A DNA stretch of 64,000 bases from an uncultured Collinsella sp. (GTDB lineage: Bacteria > Actinomycetota > Coriobacteriia > Coriobacteriales > Coriobacteriaceae), in NCBI GenBank assembly GCA_900541695.1, contig UQKL01000001.1:207380-271379 (forward strand). Direction: 5' to 3'. The notes under the pieces were generated by a model, which saw only the letters and a list, made by a program, of their open reading frames with translations, did no database searches and had not been told where the DNA came from. Of the stretch, positions 15,421-22,843 are shown in pieces (the first letter of the stretch is position 1; each line of letters starts with the position of its first letter). A program made the position numbers and the translations under genes.

Positions 15421-17154
15421 TTACATCTCACCGAGCATGATCCAGGCAGAGCTGTCCTGCGCGAGTCTGCCGTCTGCAAGCGCTGATGAGGTGAGCAGGA
15501 CCCTGCCCGCCGGCAGCTCCACGGGTGCTGCACCGAAGTTCGTCACGCACGCCCAGCCGTTATCGCGGCGATAGGCGATGACGCCGCCCTCAGCGCCCTC
15601 GGCACCATCCGCAAGACCGGTGCGCCCGTCAAGATCGAGCCACGCAAGATCGTTGGCGCACCCGCGCAGCTTGCGCCGCAGCCAGAGGGCGTCACGATAG
15701 AGCGCAAGCATCGATGTCGGGTCCGTTTCTTCCCTATCGGCAGCATAATCGGAAAACCATGCAGGCTGCGGCAGATGGGGCGCCGCATCAGCGTCCGCCG
15801 GCGAAAACCCAAACGATCCGCCCTGCGCGGGATCGTCCGCCGCTACCCACGGCAGGGGCACACGACAGCCGTCGCGCCCCTTCTCGCGCTTCGGTCCGCG
15901 CGTATTGGTTGCACTGGGATCTTCGAGTGCAGTCCACGGGATATCAGCCACCTCAAAAAGACCGAGCTCCTCACCCTGATACACGTATGCCGAGCCCGGA
16001 AGCGCCAGTTCAAGCAAAAGAGCCGCCCGCGCGCGGCGCTCGCCGAGTTCACGGTCCTCGTCATAAGACGACCCGTCGCGTAAGAGCCAGTCGAGCGCAA
16101 TCTGGTGGTAGCGCGTCGCCTTGATTTGCGGCAGGGCATAGCGCGTCGCCACGCGCGGCACGTCGTGGTTGGAGAGTACCCAGGTCGAGGCGGAATCGGA
16201 TTCGATAGCTGCCTTCAAGCCCTCCTCGATTGCAGCGTGCATGTCATCATAGGTCCAAGTGGCCTTGGCAAACTCAAAGTTGAATGTCTGGCCAAGCTCG
16301 CTGGGACGCGCATAGAGATACTGGCGCTCAGGCAGCACCCACGCCTCGGCAACGGCGCTGCGCGGCGGATTATAGCGGTCGAACACGCGGCGCCACTCGC
16401 GATAGATCTCGTGGACCTCGTTGCGGTCCCACAGCGGATGGGCGCCGTCGTCAACCATGTCATCGCCCTCGGCGAGACGCCACCGGTCGAGGTCATCGCG
16501 GTCGAGATCCTTGGCGAGACCGTGCGCCACATCGATGCGAAAGCCATCGACGCCTCGATCGCTCCAAAACGCCAGGACGTCGCAAAAGAACGCGTGAACC
16601 TCGGGGCATGACCAGTCAAAGTCCGGCTGCTCGGGCGTAAACATGTGCAGATACCATTGACCGTCCGCAACACGCGTCCAGGCGGGGCCGCCAAAGTTGG
16701 CATTCCAATTGGTGGGAGGCAGCTCGCCATGCTCGCCGCGACCATCGCGAAAGATATAACGGGCGCGCTCGGGCGATCCGGGGCCGGCGGCAAGAGCGGC
16801 TTTGAACCAGGGGTGCTGGTTGGATGAATGGTTGGGCACGATATCGACGATGACCTTGATGCCGCGCGCGTGAGCCGCAGCGATCATGTCATCGAAGTCG
16901 TCAAGCGAGCCGAGACGTGGGTCGACATCGCAGTAGTCCGCCACATCATAGCCGCCATCGACAAGAGGCGAAGGGTAAAACGGGCTCAGCCAGATGGCCT
17001 CGATGCCCAGCCGCTCAAGATAGTCCATCTGCTGGGTAATGCCCGCGATATCGCCCAGACCCGAACCGGTCGAATCCTTAAACGAACGCGGGTAGATCTG
17101 ATAGATCGCGGCATCGGACATCCATGAGCGCGAAGAGGACTTTTCTGCAGCCAT
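15421..17154 (-). CDS. GH13 alpha-glucosidase / oligo-1,6-glucosidase type
   Basis: A 577-residue cytoplasmic glycoside hydrolase of the alpha-amylase family acting on alpha-glucosides. All GH13 signature regions are present: DIVPNHSS (104-111), GFRIDVAH with nucleophile Asp208, AVAEAW with acid/base Glu270, and LSNHDVPR with Asp331. There is no signal peptide, which fits hydrolysis of imported oligosaccharides such as isomaltose, sucrose or trehalose products. ATG 17154 follows GGGAGG by about 8 bases; the frame is open upstream but lacks family sequence. A 12-bp palindrome AATCGATCGATT (17290-17301) upstream is a candidate operator. No sugar transporter adjoins it. Confidence 0.92.
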   Translation of the reverse strand: MAAEKSSSRSWMSDAAIYQIYPRSFKDSTGSGLGDIAGITQQMDYLERLGIEAIWLSPFYPSPLVDGGYDVADYCDVDPRLGSLDDFDDMIAAAHARGIKVIVDIVPNHSSNQHPWFKAALAAGPGSPERARYIFRDGRGEHGELPPTNWNANFGGPAWTRVADGQWYLHMFTPEQPDFDWSCPEVHAFFCDVLAFWSDRGVDGFRIDVAHGLAKDLDRDDLDRWRLAEGDDMVDDGAHPLWDRNEVHEIYREWRRVFDRYNPPRSAVAEAWVLPERQYLYARPSELGQTFNFEFAKATWTYDDMHAAIEEGLKAAIESDSASTWVLSNHDVPRVATRYALPQIKATRYHQIALDWLLRDGSSYDEDRELGERRARAALLLELALPGSAYVYQGEELGLFEVADIPWTALEDPSATNTRGPKREKGRDGCRVPLPWVAADDPAQGGSFGFSPADADAAPHLPQPAWFSDYAADREETDPTSMLALYRDALWLRRKLRGCANDLAWLDLDGRTGLADGAEGAEGGVIAYRRDNGWACVTNFGAAPVELPAGRVLLTSSALADGRLAQDSSAWIMLGEM

Positions 17155-17340
17155 GGGGTGAGCCTCCCTTGCAACGAGGTTTTGCGAGATGCCCACGATG
17201 ATACGCCCAAAGCTGTCATTCGAGGCAAACAACGCCACAGCCACACCCCAAAACGCTCGCTCCCTCTCGGGCTCGAGCCTCCTGGGACGAATCGATCGAT
17301 TAGTGAAAAGAACGGAAGACTCACTCCCCCGGCCACAACA

Positions 17341-17445
17341 GCGAGCGGGCTCCGGGTGCCCCAGGTTGCCGCGAAAGAGGAGGGAAGCGTACTTTATGTA
17401 CGCGACCGACGATTGAGGGGGCAAGATGGGGTGCCCGGGGCTCGC
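17341..17445. repeat. Palindromic element with conserved core, copy A
   Basis: Imperfect outer arms (17341-17370 and 17420-17445, sharing GCTCGC, CCCGG, TGGGG and GGCAA blocks) enclose a core at 17371-17415. The core reads GAAAGAGGAG, then GAAGCGTAC, a short loop, GTACGCGA and CGACG. Nearly the same core occurs on the other strand at 36030-36073 inside different arms. It lies between the alpha-glucosidase leader and the tRNA terminator. Confidence 0.8.
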
Positions 17446-17456
17446 GCAGCGTCAAC

Positions 17457-17482
17457 AAAAAACGCGGTTCGTTAGAACCGCG
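17457..17482 (-). terminator. Intrinsic terminator of the tRNA Gly-Cys-Gly cluster
   Basis: Perfect 8-bp stem CGCGGTTC/GAACCGCG (17463-17482) with a 4-base loop, followed by TTTTTT on the minus strand. Confidence 0.93.
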
Positions 17483-17491
17483 TAAGATAGT

Positions 17492-17567
17492 TGGAGCGGA
17501 CAACGGGGCTCGAACCCGCGACCCCAACCTTGGCAAGGTTGTGCTCTACCAACTGAGCCATGTCCGC
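17492..17567 (-). tRNA. tRNA-Gly (GCC), copy 2
   Basis: Identical to the copy at 15204: anticodon GCC, complete acceptor, D, anticodon and T arms, CCA encoded. Third gene of the minus-strand Gly-Cys-Gly cluster. Confidence 0.97.
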
Positions 17568-17573
17568 ATATGT

Positions 17574-17600
17574 AAAACAAAACGGGCGCCGGAGCGCCCG
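17574..17600 (-). terminator. Terminator-like hairpin between tRNA-Cys and tRNA-Gly copy 2
   Basis: CGGGCGC (17583-17589) and GCGCCCG (17594-17600) form a stem followed by TTTTGTTTT on the minus strand. It lies 9 bases after tRNA-Cys and 7 bases before the next tRNA, so it must be leaky or act in RNA processing. Confidence 0.75.
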
Positions 17601-17609
17601 GATGTTGCC

Positions 17610-17683
17610 TGGAGGCGAAGCCCGGATTCGAACCGGGGGTAAAGGCTTTGCAGGCCTCTGCCTTACCACTTGGCCACTTCGCC
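17610..17683 (-). tRNA. tRNA-Cys (GCA)
   Basis: Acceptor GGCGAAG pairs with CTTCGCC. The anticodon loop CTGCAAA on a GAGGC/GCCTT stem gives anticodon GCA. The T loop GTTCGAA and an encoded CCA are present. Confidence 0.95.
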
Positions 17684-17684
17684 G

Positions 17685-17707
17685 AAAAAGGACCGCCTAA
17701 ACGGTCC
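17685..17707 (-). terminator. Terminator-like hairpin between tRNA-Gly copy 3 and tRNA-Cys
   Basis: GGACCG (17690-17695) and CGGTCC (17702-17707) form a 6-bp stem followed by TTTTT on the minus strand. It separates the first and second tRNA of the cluster. Confidence 0.65.
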
Positions 17708-17717
17708 GGAAATGCAA

Positions 17718-17793
17718 TGGAGCGGACAACGGGGCTCGAACCCGCGACCCCAACCTTGGCAAGGTTGTGCTCTACCAACTGAGCCATGTCCGC
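17718..17793 (-). tRNA. tRNA-Gly (GCC), copy 3
   Basis: Identical to the copies at 15204 and 17492. It is the first gene of the cluster, transcribed from the promoter at 17806-17834; CCA is encoded. Confidence 0.97.
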
Positions 17794-17805
17794 TTGCGGG
17801 TTATT

Positions 17806-17853
17806 AATTTACGCGAGTTATCCAAAAGACGCAAGTACTTTTTTCAAAAAAGT
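17806..17853 (-). promoter_or_regulatory. tRNA promoter with upstream A/T palindrome
   Basis: Minus-strand -10 TAAATT (17806-17811), 17-base spacer, -35 TTGCGT (17829-17834), then after 2 bases the perfect palindrome ACTTTTTT-C-AAAAAAGT (17837-17853). Same arrangement as upstream of tRNA-Gly copy 1 and tRNA-Leu. Confidence 0.8.
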
Positions 17854-17898
17854 TGCCGGCCGCGTGTTCTTGGTGGCTAAACGCGCTAAAGCGATTGG

Positions 17899-18645
17899 CT
17901 AGGCACGCGATTCCAGTGCTCCGCTAAATAGCTTCACCATCTGCACGCGCGTGCCGGTGCCGTCTGTGCGACGAGCAACCTCCACGTTATCGACAAGCAT
18001 ACGCATAAGCTTGATACCACGGCCGCGTTCCTCAGATGCGACCGGTTCGCTCGCTCCATCGATAGAATAGCCGGCACCCCGATCAAGCACCTCAACCACG
18101 ACGCGATCGCCATAGGCCTGAACCGTCAGGACGCACCCGATACCGCCCGCATGGTCATAGGCATTACCCAGCGCCTCCCCCGACGCCAACGCGACATCGT
18201 AGCGCTCGTCGCGGCGCAACGGAAGCGATTCAAGGAGTTCGGCGATGCGATGTCGATAGTATGGAAGATTCTCGATACCCTGTCGGACCTCGACGCTCTT
18301 GCTCCATCGTGGCAACTCTCCCACCGGAATAGCGGGAATCGACTCACGCGCCGGACCCGCAACATGAAGGATGTCGACAAGTCGGGCAATCTCCAAAAAG
18401 CGAATGACCTCATCGGAGGCGTTAACGAGCGAAAGCAGGCCCTCTCGCCTCATGAGCTCTCTGGCACGTGTAAGCAAAAACGCCAAACCCGTCGAGTCGA
18501 TAAAGCCCACGGCCTGGCAATTGATGACAACGCGACGCACGCCCCGGTCGATCAGATTATCCAACCGTCGGCGCAGCACGGACACCGAGGCGATGTCGAC
18601 ATCACCCGGTGGCGTCAAAACCGCTATGTCATTCCACTCATTCAT
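17899..18645 (-). CDS. Fused STAS anti-anti-sigma / HATPase anti-sigma protein
   Basis: A 248-residue cytoplasmic protein. Residues 1-100 are a STAS domain like SpoIIAA/RsbV, with GFIDSTGLAFLL placing the phosphorylatable serine at 51. Residues about 115-240 are an RsbW/SpoIIAB-type HATPase domain with N-box ASGEALGNAYDHA (Asn161), G1 DRGAGY and G2 GRGIKLM. These two parts are normally separate partners that switch by phosphorylation. I prefer ATG 18645; a TTG 18 bases upstream is possible. It follows a SpoIIE-type phosphatase by 81 bases, giving a whole phosphorylation cycle in one operon. The sigma factor or other target is not in the window. Confidence 0.85.
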   Translation of the reverse strand: MNEWNDIAVLTPPGDVDIASVSVLRRRLDNLIDRGVRRVVINCQAVGFIDSTGLAFLLTRARELMRREGLLSLVNASDEVIRFLEIARLVDILHVAGPARESIPAIPVGELPRWSKSVEVRQGIENLPYYRHRIAELLESLPLRRDERYDVALASGEALGNAYDHAGGIGCVLTVQAYGDRVVVEVLDRGAGYSIDGASEPVASEERGRGIKLMRMLVDNVEVARRTDGTGTRVQMVKLFSGALESRA

Positions 18646-18726
18646 ACGACCATGGTTCCCCAAAAGAGCTCGCTCGATGCATACATATCTGCAGCTGCGC
18701 AGATTTTGCCCGTCAAGTATCGCGGT

Positions 18727-21072
18727 CTACGATCGACCCCGTAAAAACTCAAGGGAAACCAGCGCAATGTCATCGTCCAGCGCCGACTCGGTAAAGCGGT
18801 CAAGCTCTCCCAAGACCTTACCGCAGATTCCCGATACACCCTCACCCGAGACAGAGAGCAAAAGGTCACGAAGGCGCTGCTCGCCAAAGAAAGCACCCGA
18901 GCGATCACGTGCTTCGATTGCTCCGTCGGTATACATGAATAGCATGTCACCAGGAGCGAACGTAAACACGCCTGTCTCGTACACCATGCTCTCAAAGGCA
19001 CCGATCACGCCCGATTGGCACCCAAGGAGCTCCACTTCTCCCCCTCGGGTTTCTCCGCCGCCAAGCGGCGTCGACGACGGTCTAATGACCATAGTGGGAG
19101 GATGTCCCGCAGAGCAGTAGGTAGCGCGACCCGCTTTAAGATCAATCTTGGCGATAAACGCCGTCACGAACGTCTCGACCCTCGAAAAGCCCATGAGCAT
19201 GCTATTGAGCGAGCGGGCCATACGGGCGGGCCCAGCACCCTCCCAGGCATAGGCCGTCAGCGCCGTCTTGACGAGCGCTGACATCGACGCCGCCTCGATT
19301 CCTTTGCCGGATACATCGCCCAAAATCATAACGGCGCAATCGTCGGGAAGACGGACAAGAGTATAGAAGTCGCCGCCAACCAACGCCGAATTCGTTGCCG
19401 AAAGGTATACCGAATCGGTCGCGATACCCGGAACGTCACCAAGCGAATTTCTCATGCCAATCTGGAGGGTCTGAGCGATATGGCGCTCCTCGCGCTTTTG
19501 AGATTCGCCCTCGTAGATCAGTTCAAAGTCATGCGCCAAGTGCACCAAGTAGTCATATTCAAGGTCATCAATCGGCTCTTGACTACCGTCACGAAGCAGA
19601 AGCGCGCGCGTCGTCGGGCCTTTCGCAACAGAAGCAGGAACGATCGCGTCGTTGCTGTGTTTGCCATCACCCTCAGAGCGCGGGCGCCCCGCCTCGATGC
19701 CGGTGTCGACGTAGAGACCCTGGCAAGGCAGACCATGCGCCCTAAGCCAGCCTCCCATAGGCATCGATTCGTCAACGCGAGTTATACGGACGTGTTTAAG
19801 ATCCTCGGCACTCGTGCCGCCCAAAACAGACGCCTCAAAGCCATCAGAGCCAACCCCCAAACGTGCCGCTGGCGCCGTCGTGGAAAAGAAAAGTTTCTCG
19901 GGATCGTCCGGCAAAGCAACGCGACTGCCGCCTTCAAAATCTATGACATAGGAGCCCAGACTGGCGTCATACTCAACAGGGCAAAAATGACAGTTGAGCA
20001 TATTGCAAATCTCGGACGATATAGCCTGGGTAGCCGCGGCGGAATCGTCTAGAAAGGTAAACAACTCATCACGTAAGACATTGAGCGAGCGGCCAAGCTC
20101 GGCCGTGCGACGAGAGCGAAGGCTCGATGCCATGCCGACCAGCTGGATAGACAGGTAATCGCAAATGACCTCGAGTACATTAACGTCATAGGCGAGCGGT
20201 GCCTGAGGGCGCTTCCAACCAACTTCCAGCACGCCAAGGATCTGCGTACCGTAAAAAACGGGAAGACAGATCTCGCTGCGGTACGGAGGCATATCCTGCA
20301 CGCGCAACAGGTGCTTAGAACGATTGTCCAGGTCCATGAACATACCGGAGGCAGCCCTATCACCCTCAAGGTCCTGTTGAATCGACAAGCGACAGGCACG
20401 CGACTCGCGAAGAACATACGTCGGAATGCCAGCGCCATACGGCAAAAACTCGGGCAGGTAGCTGTCGTGCAGCTCCTTGGAGACACCGCGAAGCTTAAAA
20501 CCGCCGCTCTCAGAAAAATAGATAGCGGCACCCGAAGCATCGAGCGTTCCTACAAGCTGGTTCAAAACGATATCTAACAAACTGGGCAGCTCATCGGAGC
20601 CCACCGTGCTCATAATGACCGACAATGTACCCGAGAGACGCTTATTCGCCACTCTAAGCTCCGAAAGCGCACGCTTGAGCTGACGGTCGTGCGAATACTG
20701 TTCTTCGATGCTATGGAGTGCCACCAGAACGCGCGGCGCACGGCGGCCAAAGATTCGAGGCGGCGTAACCGAGCCGGCACAAACCAGGACGGGAATAAAC
20801 GATCCGTCACTTAACTTGAGCATCAACTCGCTCTTTGTTCCATTGGTCTCAAAAGGAAGCCGATGCTCTGTCGCGCGTTCAAAAGCCGACGAGTACAAGA
20901 GGTCTTTAACGTCCCCGTTGATCACATCGGAACGCTCCTCGCACATCAAGTCGAGCAAGCGATTATTTACATGCAAAATGGTTCCGTCGAGCTCGCAGAT
21001 AATGACAGCATCGCTCGTGATCTCGACCAATTGGGCAACGTCCGCCCACTCATTGCGCTCAAGCGTTTCCAT
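18727..21072 (-). CDS. PAS/GAF sensor with SpoIIE-type PP2C phosphatase domain
   Basis: A 781-residue soluble sensor phosphatase. A PAS-like domain lies at about 8-125 (ITSDAVIICELDGTILHVNN), a GAF domain at about 150-320, a second GAF-like stretch follows, and the C-terminal SpoIIE/RsbU PP2C domain spans about 545-780. The metal-site motifs are GGDFYTL, LGDVSGKGIEA, CSAGHPP, MYTDGAIEA and LDDDIALVSLEF. It probably dephosphorylates the serine of the downstream STAS domain in response to a ligand or redox signal. ATG 21072 follows GAGG; an upstream GTG is less well placed. It lies downstream of tRNA-Leu and its terminator. Confidence 0.9.
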   Translation of the reverse strand: METLERNEWADVAQLVEITSDAVIICELDGTILHVNNRLLDLMCEERSDVINGDVKDLLYSSAFERATEHRLPFETNGTKSELMLKLSDGSFIPVLVCAGSVTPPRIFGRRAPRVLVALHSIEEQYSHDRQLKRALSELRVANKRLSGTLSVIMSTVGSDELPSLLDIVLNQLVGTLDASGAAIYFSESGGFKLRGVSKELHDSYLPEFLPYGAGIPTYVLRESRACRLSIQQDLEGDRAASGMFMDLDNRSKHLLRVQDMPPYRSEICLPVFYGTQILGVLEVGWKRPQAPLAYDVNVLEVICDYLSIQLVGMASSLRSRRTAELGRSLNVLRDELFTFLDDSAAATQAISSEICNMLNCHFCPVEYDASLGSYVIDFEGGSRVALPDDPEKLFFSTTAPAARLGVGSDGFEASVLGGTSAEDLKHVRITRVDESMPMGGWLRAHGLPCQGLYVDTGIEAGRPRSEGDGKHSNDAIVPASVAKGPTTRALLLRDGSQEPIDDLEYDYLVHLAHDFELIYEGESQKREERHIAQTLQIGMRNSLGDVPGIATDSVYLSATNSALVGGDFYTLVRLPDDCAVMILGDVSGKGIEAASMSALVKTALTAYAWEGAGPARMARSLNSMLMGFSRVETFVTAFIAKIDLKAGRATYCSAGHPPTMVIRPSSTPLGGGETRGGEVELLGCQSGVIGAFESMVYETGVFTFAPGDMLFMYTDGAIEARDRSGAFFGEQRLRDLLLSVSGEGVSGICGKVLGELDRFTESALDDDIALVSLEFLRGRS

Positions 21073-21097
21073 CGTGAACCTCACCGTCTATCGGTAA

Positions 21098-21120
21098 CAA
21101 AAAAGCCTCCGAAGAGGCTT
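21098..21120 (-). terminator. Intrinsic terminator after tRNA-Leu
   Basis: AAGCCTC/GAGGCTT (21103-21120) with a TTCG tetraloop, followed by TTTTTTG on the minus strand. It is 11 bases after the tRNA and 26 bases before the phosphatase start. Confidence 0.95.
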
Positions 21121-21131
21121 CTCAAATGCGA

Positions 21132-21221
21132 TGGTGTCGGAGGCGGGACTTGAACCCGCATGACCAAAAAGCGGTCACTAGCACCTCAAGCTAGCGCGTC
21201 TGCCAATTCCGCCACTCCGAC
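21132..21221 (-). tRNA. tRNA-Leu (GAG)
   Basis: A 90-base class II tRNA. Acceptor GTCGGAG pairs with CTCCGAC, the anticodon stem CTAGC/GCTAG holds loop TTGAGGT with anticodon GAG, and a long variable arm (TGACCGC...GGTCA) is present. The T loop GTTCAAG and an encoded CCA complete it. Confidence 0.96.
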
Positions 21222-21279
21222 ATGCTATGTTGTTGATTCGCGGTTCGCTTTGTTGAACCCGCGCGTTCAACGAGGAAGA

Positions 21280-21327
21280 TAATAACCTATGTTTCGAGAA
21301 CTGCGCAAGCACTTTTTTGAAAAAAGT
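21280..21327 (-). promoter_or_regulatory. tRNA-Leu promoter with upstream A/T palindrome
   Basis: Minus-strand -10 TTATTA (21280-21285), 17-base spacer, -35 TTGCGC (21303-21308), a 2-base gap and the perfect palindrome ACTTTTTT-G-AAAAAAGT (21311-21327). Confidence 0.78.
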
Positions 21328-21365
21328 TTACGAATTTGTAAATGCGCAGGTAGACTGACCTGTTC

Positions 21366-21490
21366 GGGCAGGAATGAGGTTGCTTTCCAACGCGTCCTCG
21401 GGCATGCGGCATTATTTTGATCCGCGCTTCGCGCTACAAAATAATGCCGCCCCCTGCGGAATGCGTTGGAAAGCAACCTCATTCCTGCCC
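21366..21490. repeat. 125-bp nested palindrome
   Basis: Perfect 28-base outer arms (21366-21393 and 21463-21490, starting GGGCAGGAATGAGG) enclose unpaired bases, then perfect 14-base inner arms (21406-21419 and 21437-21450, GCGGCATTATTTTG) around a small GCGC-TTC-GCGC hairpin. It sits in a 590-base gene-free region between tRNA-Leu and oppF, and no coding frame explains it. Confidence 0.9.
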
Positions 21491-21580
21491 TAGGGGCACG
21501 TACTCCAGGCACCGTTCTCAAACATGTTTTGAGGGCTGATGCAAATTTAGTGGCTCTGCTTTGCCGAGCCCTTATATGGG

Positions 21581-21606
21581 GAGGCCGGAGCCAAGGCTCC
21601 GGCCTC
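21581..21606. repeat. 26-bp GC-rich palindrome
   Basis: GAGGCCGGAGCC and GGCTCCGGCCTC are perfect complements with only AA between, so it would form a very tight hairpin or a cruciform. It lies between the two larger palindromes downstream of oppF; no T run follows. Confidence 0.85.
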
Positions 21607-21671
21607 ACACAATTCCCTATCAGATTAAGCGAGCGATCAGGGAATCGCACTCCCCTTGCCGAGTTAACGTA

Positions 21672-21798
21672 GGGCCCGCCCTGGTGTTACTTTTCAGAAC
21701 ACTCCGCAGGACGCAAGAAACCCCCGCCGCACGAAGTGCGCAGCGGGGGTTTCTTGCATGTCCGAGGACGTTCTGAAAAGTAACAACAGGGCGGGCCC
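21672..21798. repeat. 127-bp nested palindrome at the end of the opp operon
   Basis: Three nested perfect arm pairs: GGGCCCGCCCTG (21672-21683 with 21787-21798), GTTACTTTTCAGAAC (21686-21700 with 21770-21784) and CAAGAAACCCCCGC (21714-21727 with 21743-21756), centred on GCAC-GAA-GTGC. It begins 16 bases after the oppF stop and probably ends or protects the opp transcript. Bases 21634-21650 match the inverse of coding bases near the oppF 3' end at 16 of 17 positions. Confidence 0.9.
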
Positions 21799-21814
21799 GG
21801 ACGAGAACAAACAA

Positions 21815-22843
21815 CTACAGGTCGATGTGCGATTCCTTGATCGGGAACGGCTCCGCGAAGTGACAGGCGCAGCAGTGACCCGGTGCAACTTCCTTAAACT
21901 CGGGGAGCTTCTCGGAGCAGATACCCTGCGCGATCGGGCAACGCGTATGGAAACGGCAGCCGGTCGGCGGATCCAGCGGCGACGGCGGATCGCCAGCGAG
22001 GATGATGCGCTTGCGGGTCTTCTGGATATCAGGATCGGGAACCGGCACGGCAGACAGCAGCGACTGCGTGTACGGATGGTGAGGCTCGCTATAGAGCGTC
22101 TTCCAGTCCGAAACCTCGACCATCTTACCCAGATACATAACGGCAACGCGATCGGAGATGTGCTGTACGACGGACAGGTCGTGTGCGATAAACAGATACG
22201 CGGTACCGAACTTGTCCTGCAGTTCCTTGAGCAGGTTCAGAACCTGGGCCTGAATGGACACATCCAGAGCGGATACCGGCTCGTCACAGATAATCAGCTT
22301 GGGCTTCAGCGCAAAAGCGCGGGCAATACCGACACGCTGACGCTGGCCGCCCGAGAACTCATGCGGATAGCGGTTGATATGCTCGGGGTTCAGTCCAACG
22401 ACGTCGAGAAGCTCACGGACGCGCTCAATGCGCTCCTCCTTGGTACCCACACCATGAATGGTCATGGGCTCGGAGACAATCTCACCGATGGTCATACGAG
22501 GGTTGAGCGAAGCATAAGGATCCTGGAAGATAAACTGCATCTCACGACGCATGTCCTTGATCTCATGCTTGCTCATCTCGGCAACATCTTTGCCCTGGAA
22601 GAACACCTTGCCGGCGGTCGGCTTGGTCAGACGCATGATAGTGCGGCCCGTGGTGGATTTACCGCAACCAGACTCGCCAACCAGACCAAAGGTCTCGCCA
22701 GGATAAATCTCAAAAGAGATGTCGTTTACAGCAGAGACGACGCGCTTGGAAAAACGCTTGGCGAACATGCCGGACTCTGCGGGAAACTCCTTGGAGAGGT
22801 GCTCGACCTTCAGCAGTGGAGTGCGCTCGTTATTGTCTGCCAT
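21815..22843 (-). CDS. oppF: Oligopeptide ABC transporter ATP-binding protein
   Basis: A 342-residue cytoplasmic ATPase that pairs with OppD to power peptide import. Walker A GESGCGKST, signature FSGGQRQRV, Walker B LIICDEPVSALD and the switch histidine in IAHDLS are all present. The C-terminal OppF extension carries the cysteine pattern GCRFHTRCPIAQGICS. It is the last gene of oppABCDF; OppD ends 1 base before its start. Gene symbol is by position and similarity class; the exact peptide preference is unknown. Confidence 0.9.
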   Translation of the reverse strand: MADNNERTPLLKVEHLSKEFPAESGMFAKRFSKRVVSAVNDISFEIYPGETFGLVGESGCGKSTTGRTIMRLTKPTAGKVFFQGKDVAEMSKHEIKDMRREMQFIFQDPYASLNPRMTIGEIVSEPMTIHGVGTKEERIERVRELLDVVGLNPEHINRYPHEFSGGQRQRVGIARAFALKPKLIICDEPVSALDVSIQAQVLNLLKELQDKFGTAYLFIAHDLSVVQHISDRVAVMYLGKMVEVSDWKTLYSEPHHPYTQSLLSAVPVPDPDIQKTRKRIILAGDPPSPLDPPTGCRFHTRCPIAQGICSEKLPEFKEVAPGHCCACHFAEPFPIKESHIDL

